Virus record (IMG/VR): IMGVR_UViG_3300009425_000025
Coordinates: 1-46,328 of that record
DNA: 46,328 nucleotides
Source of the DNA: a virus
Direction: 5' to 3' (one strand)
In this document: positions 42,801-46,328 of the stretch, piece after piece
Numbering within the stretch: the stretch's first letter is position 1
Layout: every line of letters starts with the position of its first letter
Program-made: the position numbers and the translations under genes
The notes under the pieces: model-generated
What the model was told of the DNA's origin: nothing
Databases searched by the model: none
Seen by the model: only the letters and a program-made list of their open reading frames with translations

Positions 42801-45290
42801 AGGATTGCGTCAAACAATCAGCCAACAACGAGAGCCTTAGCTATAGTTTCAAATTTAGCAGTTCCATTTTTAGTATCTAATGTAAATGCTTGGAAAATAG
42901 CAAACGAATGGCTACCAACTGCTCCTCTTACGCCTAGTTTTTGGGGGGATATGGCTACTGCTTACCCAGAAACGGTTGGTAAGTACCTTGGAGCATTTAA
43001 AGTCTTTGCACCTCTTGATAGAAGATTTGGAGGCAGCCCTAACGCAGCGGCTTTAGCGAAGGGAGAAATAAGAAAAAGATTTATGAAAATGGCACTAGGT
43101 GGTGGCACAATACTAAGTATGGCTACTGTATTTATGAAACTGAGAGAAGCAGAGAATGTAGAAGATGCAGACAAAATACAGTACGATAATCAATTCGACA
43201 TTATGATTAGGAAAAAGCAGCAATATGAAGCAGTAAATCTTAAAAGAGGTATGGGCATACAATCGGATGGCATCCCAGCAACAACTGCGCCATTAAGTTT
43301 TTTGACAGGTGATGACTGGGAAGGAACTGGCTCTTGGACATTTAAAGGTGCGGACCCGCTATCCACATTCTTGAATGTGATGGACCCTACATACCAATTT
43401 GCTAATGCCGCTACTCAAGAAATGAAAATAGCAGCAAAAAAATCAATAGAGGCGTTTGAATCTGTTGTACCCGGATATACAAAAGCTGTTACTAAAATTG
43501 CTGACGCAAGAGAGAGTGGAAATGAGAAAGAGTATGATGCGTCTATCTGGGACTATGTTAAAGTTATGGCTAATGGGGTTGAGGACTCACCACCTCTTCA
43601 GCTATGGGATACTATTAATAAATCTACTGACCCGAATAACCCTAATCACGGAAGAGTGTGGGATTTATTTAGGGGGAAAATAATGTCTAACTTTGAAAAC
43701 CCCACAGTATTGAGACAGCTATTAAGGGGTAGATATGGAAAGCATTTTCAACAATATCAAAAAGAGCAATATGACGAAAATGGATTAATGTTTACCACAG
43801 CAGAGCATTATGGAATAACAATTCCTTTCTTAGAGAAAGCAACCGGGGTAAGCCAAAGAGATATATTAAAATCCGTAGGTATGAGAAGCCCTATGTATGA
43901 TAATATTGCTTTTCAGGATAAGCCAAGACTAGCAGATGCCGAGCTAATGGAAATGGAAGAGGCTAGAGGCTTTACATTTGAAAGCATTGCTGCACTAACA
44001 GAATACAATGCTGAAGAAATAGAGAGACAAATTGAAATGCCGTATAGCACAGTTGGTTTTACTCAAATAAAGGGTTCAGAAAAGTTTCCCACTATAACAA
44101 TACTTGGTGATTTTATCCCACAAGGAGGAGGCATTGAAAGATTCTTTGGATTAAATCTTGTTAAAAACAGCAATGACGAGGCAAGCAACGAACTTACTAA
44201 AGAATATTTATGGCTTGAGTCTCAAAAAGCAAGTCTACAGTCTGTATTTGGAGATGACCCGTCTATTTCTATTGAATTATTCAATGTTTCACCAGAAGAA
44301 AAAGGAATAATAGATAATAATATGGCTCCGTACAAAGCCACTATGAAACTAGATGAAAAAGATAATTTCCGAAGAAGAAAAATGATTGGAGATTTATATA
44401 AACAGAAAATGTCATCTATTCTTCTCGATAAAGAAAGTCTTTTAGGAATCTCATACAAAAGAATAAAGGATGAAATTTCCAAAAATACTAAAGAACTAGA
44501 ATCAATAGAGGATAAAAATAGCACAGAATATATGAACTTAGATGGATTAAGACAGAGGCATATTGGAGAACTAGCTGGAATCTGGAACACAACAGCTCGC
44601 TCTATAAGACACGTTGTAGACTATACTGTATTTGGAGAAGAGTTTAATAATATGAAATTCTGGAGAGACCATATGGACACCTACACCAATAACCAAGGAA
44701 ATCTTAAATTAGAATTTCAAGCATTATACCCAGAAGCAACACCGGAAGAATGTAAACAGCTTGCCAAGGATTTTCAAGAAGTAAGCAATACCCCTAGTTA
44801 CTCAGGGAGCAAGAGAAATATGATGTATAGTGAAATATACAGAAAATGGGCTAAGTCTAAGGGCATAGACAGAGACCATATAATGGACGAAGACAATATA
44901 GCGAATATGGCACGGGGATTAGAGGGTAATGATATGATTCCTCAAAATAATGCTTATCAACTTGATTTAACCGATGAGAAGAGAAAAAGCCTTGGTAGAA
45001 ATACAGGAGCCATTGAGAAAGCAACCGAACTTCCCAAAAAAAGCTGGAATGACGAAGACTACCCTAAGCGTAGAAAAGGGTTAGGGAAATTTAGTCTCAA
45101 GAGGGACTATGGGTTTCAACTCAATGACGGAACAAAAGAAAGCAGTAAAATATTTTCAAATCAACACCAATATTCAATAAACGCAGATACGGGAACAGAT
45201 GAGTTTGGATACCCAACAGATGCAAATGATTACCAAAAAAGAACAAAAGGTAGTAATATCCTAAGTAAAATAAAACAATTTAAGAAGTAG
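36828..45290 (+). CDS. Giant virion protein with M15 D,D-peptidase domain
   Basis: A single uninterrupted frame of 2820 residues, 18 percent of the window. Residues about 265-370 form an M15/VanY-like zinc peptidase: SSFHTAGYAVDLAR gives His314 and Asp321, DEWWHF gives Glu355 and His358, the full zinc and catalytic set. This family cleaves peptide stems of peptidoglycan. Hydrophobic stretches occur near 593-622 and 2003-2020 (LAIVSNLAVPFLVSNVNAW), and a Lys/Ala-rich helical region at about 1045-1125. No RNA polymerase motifs were seen, unlike the giant N4 virion polymerase. The likely role is to enter the envelope with the genome, cut peptidoglycan and help DNA in, as T7 gp16 does with its transglycosylase. 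Confidence 0.75.
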   Translation: MPKKITIKNAAAQVREHLKNKDSDWYDKSGIADSSDEYVAYEILGKSESDFLQEDASTTATTKQPVDNTVLTEQPDVIKDVVSDTSTTKLAPSDTSTIESGNDLGPLTSTAPLPKFPFSSFLDTNNPAEQLLNEELKSTVANSQFEDEQGNIVDLTSKEVFSPTSPDSNSYRLSHTVDDLDYQETVKAAEDGKIAPTDKLTGLVGKKEEVPFDTANSELNRKNLLAANEDVVETSRDSILKHPNGEPLKVKLAETAARRFESAYTELEGKGIELQVSSALVPYNVQMQNYQRYLENKKAGKNVAFVAHPDSSFHTAGYAVDLARDGRDGKFGMEENIEEIAEVMKRHGWNQHPDEWWHFSVDRLDRVLNPKEEDKSGVVDLKQTKEEDALDIISIEPTNFTELELWESEDGKIKLFDGGMSQAQILDYHIEESHPEIANIITKAGISLNVDKPGIFGNRIDATTTAQIMFKDMDPELIKKAKKQFQTQLREEWLASSPKIDPLTNNYELTPEQYKKIYDNQISGSKKIGESFLPDNWGFAWKRVFTRAYDNSLSGNIYAQRHNLQMSHISTIDNMLVSKGVMPELNNFENGMAAVLTFMMPYDATLMAAVLASSGPVAAAAMKTPAGIPTVRWLTNFAVKHGAAKGKNAETVVRKIVRHAMTLENGVGLFRASQVFGLYDASLTASVQPWGEDPVMINKLDSLGNLTFDESGRPYQEVDPNSKGSKIWAAYLHGMGMGALLHSTNIFIGKPIANRMLKSDLPYFLNNRATQTIASVIPEWLVFTGASYKDADKHARTGVRHQLNVEGNLNPTNEEVNARYQEQGGSLKTAKQSAIDAASFILIMRSMSAAFPATMKALQKPEISIAKKQALAQKVHNAHIKNPEKPLADIIIEVGRLEGINMEGEVGTHSLHNIQNLKIGKDGKPIFNPEIYPEIEVRKIAEAMGIKEHKKIPIKELIEQVYELDQRMFKEFVLKKYQQQELDKVGDRKGLSEIDKANHIIDAEKIINDKNISPEKAAKLLVEEQLEFGFTPLESSASIKKITSSVKKQIVEVEVKEPLAPKETVKTPIKKPLTAKQKATKAAKVAKAESNKIEKEERVKTRAEKKKIDAINKSAQKQLEKIQAQVEEAVFLQENNIKQVDVKSSKDIKKPHGFKELTEIIDGKEVPLMGGIFKGKKVFDNIAQFEAWRAKLPKKFSDTVAVLVKKAQGGKVTAQAFVKSTPDVKMVGGKETKGPGLVDKQRHQMDAEYALAMTRLEDFGDVRQLRDPSRQAYGQMEKCYEYVQQIDILQKQRINMNQELLEYQLRKKSKPIGEFELQYEINPGKEYIIALKNSAHATNATIKSHKRQINRILSNEVLAKNISKKMILLSKKMGVELTNPKATAKGFIDWSGGKKPDTMNQTVLDLLKEDIIIDLTEYVSRAFSKSNKSLAQLSPTEIGRMLAEHHGLPKKTVTDVIKSIGMEDVRRLIRAEQTAATIEKMNLRPIDKTLPESTVPVTKEMQSVLKIYAKHFNIDIEKAGMLLELVDSMEGTKPNNVPGILDAKIVRPTATFEQQIERLGNPKKLAKIDELWTALHNYPRGGKDALTGFKEAFDDLPLVAVYNNMKMAQSIMANLDKPKVHSKTFEKDHEAALNKHQAISQTVENFDSTIGSTLRNIGNIGFTDKMLQKMSGKFGIDMTDDRFQILTNNKRFNPEGRDKNFKPTSAPEIIIDQILNAGEAGLEWYRAMLLMSFGPTVKAVFGDTMHSFGMRAVDGIDRMVFRTGKNSTISKLDALDKKYKGNALIEAKTKVLREAVDSGKLTNEWFEMEYADIAEKRTYKMLRDETKTIMMEMLADGSELNPLIGLEWRAGSAGISSNLQRYSSNPNSPATKGLKIFDAAVNATGLVVRGWGQNWMGAIDNAYRQPFKMREFHRLAMHEGITDFIKLNEGKVPDMRKLKDRNQVMENVDNILKDTTGKQYIRISESANAYASRVTFQDKFYSDFAQKLSSFRIASNNQPTTRALAIVSNLAVPFLVSNVNAWKIANEWLPTAPLTPSFWGDMATAYPETVGKYLGAFKVFAPLDRRFGGSPNAAALAKGEIRKRFMKMALGGGTILSMATVFMKLREAENVEDADKIQYDNQFDIMIRKKQQYEAVNLKRGMGIQSDGIPATTAPLSFLTGDDWEGTGSWTFKGADPLSTFLNVMDPTYQFANAATQEMKIAAKKSIEAFESVVPGYTKAVTKIADARESGNEKEYDASIWDYVKVMANGVEDSPPLQLWDTINKSTDPNNPNHGRVWDLFRGKIMSNFENPTVLRQLLRGRYGKHFQQYQKEQYDENGLMFTTAEHYGITIPFLEKATGVSQRDILKSVGMRSPMYDNIAFQDKPRLADAELMEMEEARGFTFESIAALTEYNAEEIERQIEMPYSTVGFTQIKGSEKFPTITILGDFIPQGGGIERFFGLNLVKNSNDEASNELTKEYLWLESQKASLQSVFGDDPSISIELFNVSPEEKGIIDNNMAPYKATMKLDEKDNFRRRKMIGDLYKQKMSSILLDKESLLGISYKRIKDEISKNTKELESIEDKNSTEYMNLDGLRQRHIGELAGIWNTTARSIRHVVDYTVFGEEFNNMKFWRDHMDTYTNNQGNLKLEFQALYPEATPEECKQLAKDFQEVSNTPSYSGSKRNMMYSEIYRKWAKSKGIDRDHIMDEDNIANMARGLEGNDMIPQNNAYQLDLTDEKRKSLGRNTGAIEKATELPKKSWNDEDYPKRRKGLGKFSLKRDYGFQLNDGTKESSKIFSNQHQYSINADTGTDEFGYPTDANDYQKRTKGSNILSKIKQFKK

Positions 45291-45297
45291 GTTAAGT

Positions 45298-45930
45298 ATG
45301 GCAGCACAAAACAACTTAATGATAGAAGCCGGAACCGACTATGAATCAATCGTATATATAGGAGTCGGTGATGCCTCTTACTCATTTACAAATAAAGAGT
45401 TTAGAGCAACCTTGAATGCTACTTACGGCGGAGGAACGCATCTAAGTTTCTCGATTAAAGAAGACTCAGCCAATAAAAAGATAACTTTATCGTTACCACA
45501 AAACATTACAGCAACACTTGCGTCTGGAATTTGGTATTGGGATTTAATCGAAAACGAAAATAAGTCTTTTTTAGTTGCAGACCAATTAGGTTCTGGAGCA
45601 GGTGGCAACGCATTTACTACAGTTAGTGGGGACGCTACTGTAGAGGTAAACTGGACTGGACACGGACTTACTTCAGACGATAAAGCTATAATAACTAGCT
45701 CTTCTAGTTTGCCGGGCGGATTCGCAAATGGTGCATTAGATGGAACAAAAACCATAACAATCGTGGATGATAATAATTTTACTTTTGAGGCAGGAGGGAC
45801 GGCAAACGCATCAGCAACAGCCGGATTCGCAAATGTTAATTCTACTTTCAAAACAAGCAGACTTCTAGAAGGGGATGTATTGGTCACTCCATATGTAACC
45901 AATAGAACTGACGGGGAGGCAAGCACATAA
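45298..45930 (+). CDS. Tail fibre or tail-tip accessory protein
   Basis: A 210-residue, beta-rich, Ser/Thr/Gly-rich protein. The part VNWTGHGLTSDDKAIITSSS, then GALDGTKTITIVDDNNFTFE and GTANASATAGFANVN, matches a repeat seen in phage baseplate and fibre proteins (GHGL..D...I, NFTF, ATA). The stop shares one base with the ATG of the following fibre gene. It probably connects the fibre to the tail. Confidence 0.6.
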   Translation: MAAQNNLMIEAGTDYESIVYIGVGDASYSFTNKEFRATLNATYGGGTHLSFSIKEDSANKKITLSLPQNITATLASGIWYWDLIENENKSFLVADQLGSGAGGNAFTTVSGDATVEVNWTGHGLTSDDKAIITSSSSLPGGFANGALDGTKTITIVDDNNFTFEAGGTANASATAGFANVNSTFKTSRLLEGDVLVTPYVTNRTDGEAST

Positions 45931-46328
45931 TGGCTAGCATTCAGGTAAGACCGCCAACAAGTTTTTCTATTAAAACAGCTACTGCTGGTTCGGCAGTTTC
46001 AACCGCTGTAACCGTTGGAACATCTACTCCGGCTACTAGCACAGGAAATCTTTGGTTTGATACTGCCGTTGGATTTTTAAAAGTATATGATGGTAGTAAT
46101 TGGGACGCTCTAGGGTTAGTTGACTCTGACAATGATGGTAGATTTGAGTTTGATTCTACTTCTAACGGAGTATCTGCATTAACAAATGGTCTGATAGCAT
46201 CTTTTAGCAATAATGGTACAAGTATATTTTCTATTACCTATGATGGAATTACAAAACTAAGAAAAATAACAGGTTCTGCCCCAGCGGCAGTAACTGGAGG
46301 CACATATACCGATGGAGATGATTGGTAT
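45930..46328 (+). CDS. Tail fibre protein, N-terminal part (3' end outside window)
   Basis: ATG 45930 opens a frame that stays open to the last base, 133 codons exactly. It has the fibre-type motif GNLWFDTAVGFLKVYDGSNW at about 40-59 and beta-rich sequence after it (GLIASFSNNGTSIFSITYDG). The last codon boundary falls on base 46328, so the frame continues without a shift into the collagen-like frame at base 1. If the molecule is circular the joined fibre is 858 residues. A GCTAGC site lies at the start codon. Confidence 0.8.
   Translation, partial: MASIQVRPPTSFSIKTATAGSAVSTAVTVGTSTPATSTGNLWFDTAVGFLKVYDGSNWDALGLVDSDNDGRFEFDSTSNGVSALTNGLIASFSNNGTSIFSITYDGITKLRKITGSAPAAVTGGTYTDGDDWY

Noticed and set aside
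36828-45290. N4-like virion RNA polymerase
   Set aside because: Size is comparable but I found no polymerase motifs; the recognisable domain is an M15 peptidase.

Overview
The window reads as a tailed double-stranded DNA bacteriophage, probably a short-tailed podovirus-like phage. The DNA is AT-rich and tightly packed with mostly short genes that have AAGGAG- or GAGAG-type ribosome binding sites, so the host should be a bacterium. The gene repertoire (2OG-Fe(II) oxygenase, MoxR plus DUF7192-like pair, collagen-like fibre, small holin-like proteins) resembles aquatic phages, but the host cannot be named from this sequence. No tRNA, integrase, repressor, CRISPR array or transposon was seen. The open reading frame leaving the right end (45930 onward) and the one entering at the left end (to 2178) are in the same frame and are both tail-fibre-like. 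The simplest explanation is that this is one complete circularly permuted genome of about 46.3 kb, cut inside the fibre gene.

Layout. (1) 1-2178: C-terminal part of a collagen-like (Gly-X-Y) tail fibre. (2) 2194-5237, plus strand: an oxygenase and a lysis-like cassette of very small membrane proteins ending in a transglycosylase-like lysozyme. (3) 5245-11612, plus strand: DNA metabolism, with an HTH-metallophosphoesterase, PD-(D/E)XK-like proteins, an excisionase-like HTH protein, a Gp157/Gam-like protein, an ERF-like annealing protein, an Hjc-like resolvase and a DUF1376/O-type replication initiator. There is no DNA polymerase, helicase or primase, so replication probably borrows host machinery. 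(4) 10960-11860: a cluster of strongly structured noncoding RNA candidates ending in a bidirectional terminator. (5) 11881-19410, minus strand: a long convergent operon of small proteins built around a MoxR/CbbQ-type AAA+ ATPase and its DUF7192-like partner, also with a PC4-like ssDNA-binding protein. Its spacers are full of hairpins. (6) 19411-19728: divergent intergenic control region. (7) 19729-46328, plus strand: packaging and virion module, with small and large terminase, P22-type portal, scaffold, SU10-like major capsid protein, connectors, a two-gene beta-propeller tail protein, putative ejection proteins, a 2820-residue giant virion protein carrying an M15 peptidase, and tail-fibre proteins that run round into region 1.

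How it fits together. The plus-strand left arm supplies replication, recombination and lysis, the minus-strand operon probably supplies host-takeover or chaperone functions, and the right arm builds the particle. Two genome-scale signals stand out. The palindrome TGCTAGCA (core GCTAGC) is strongly over-represented in all reading frames and on both arms. A TCGTCG/CGACGA-rich block at about 16.3-19.6 kb coincides with the hairpin-rich half of the minus operon, where GCTAGC is absent.
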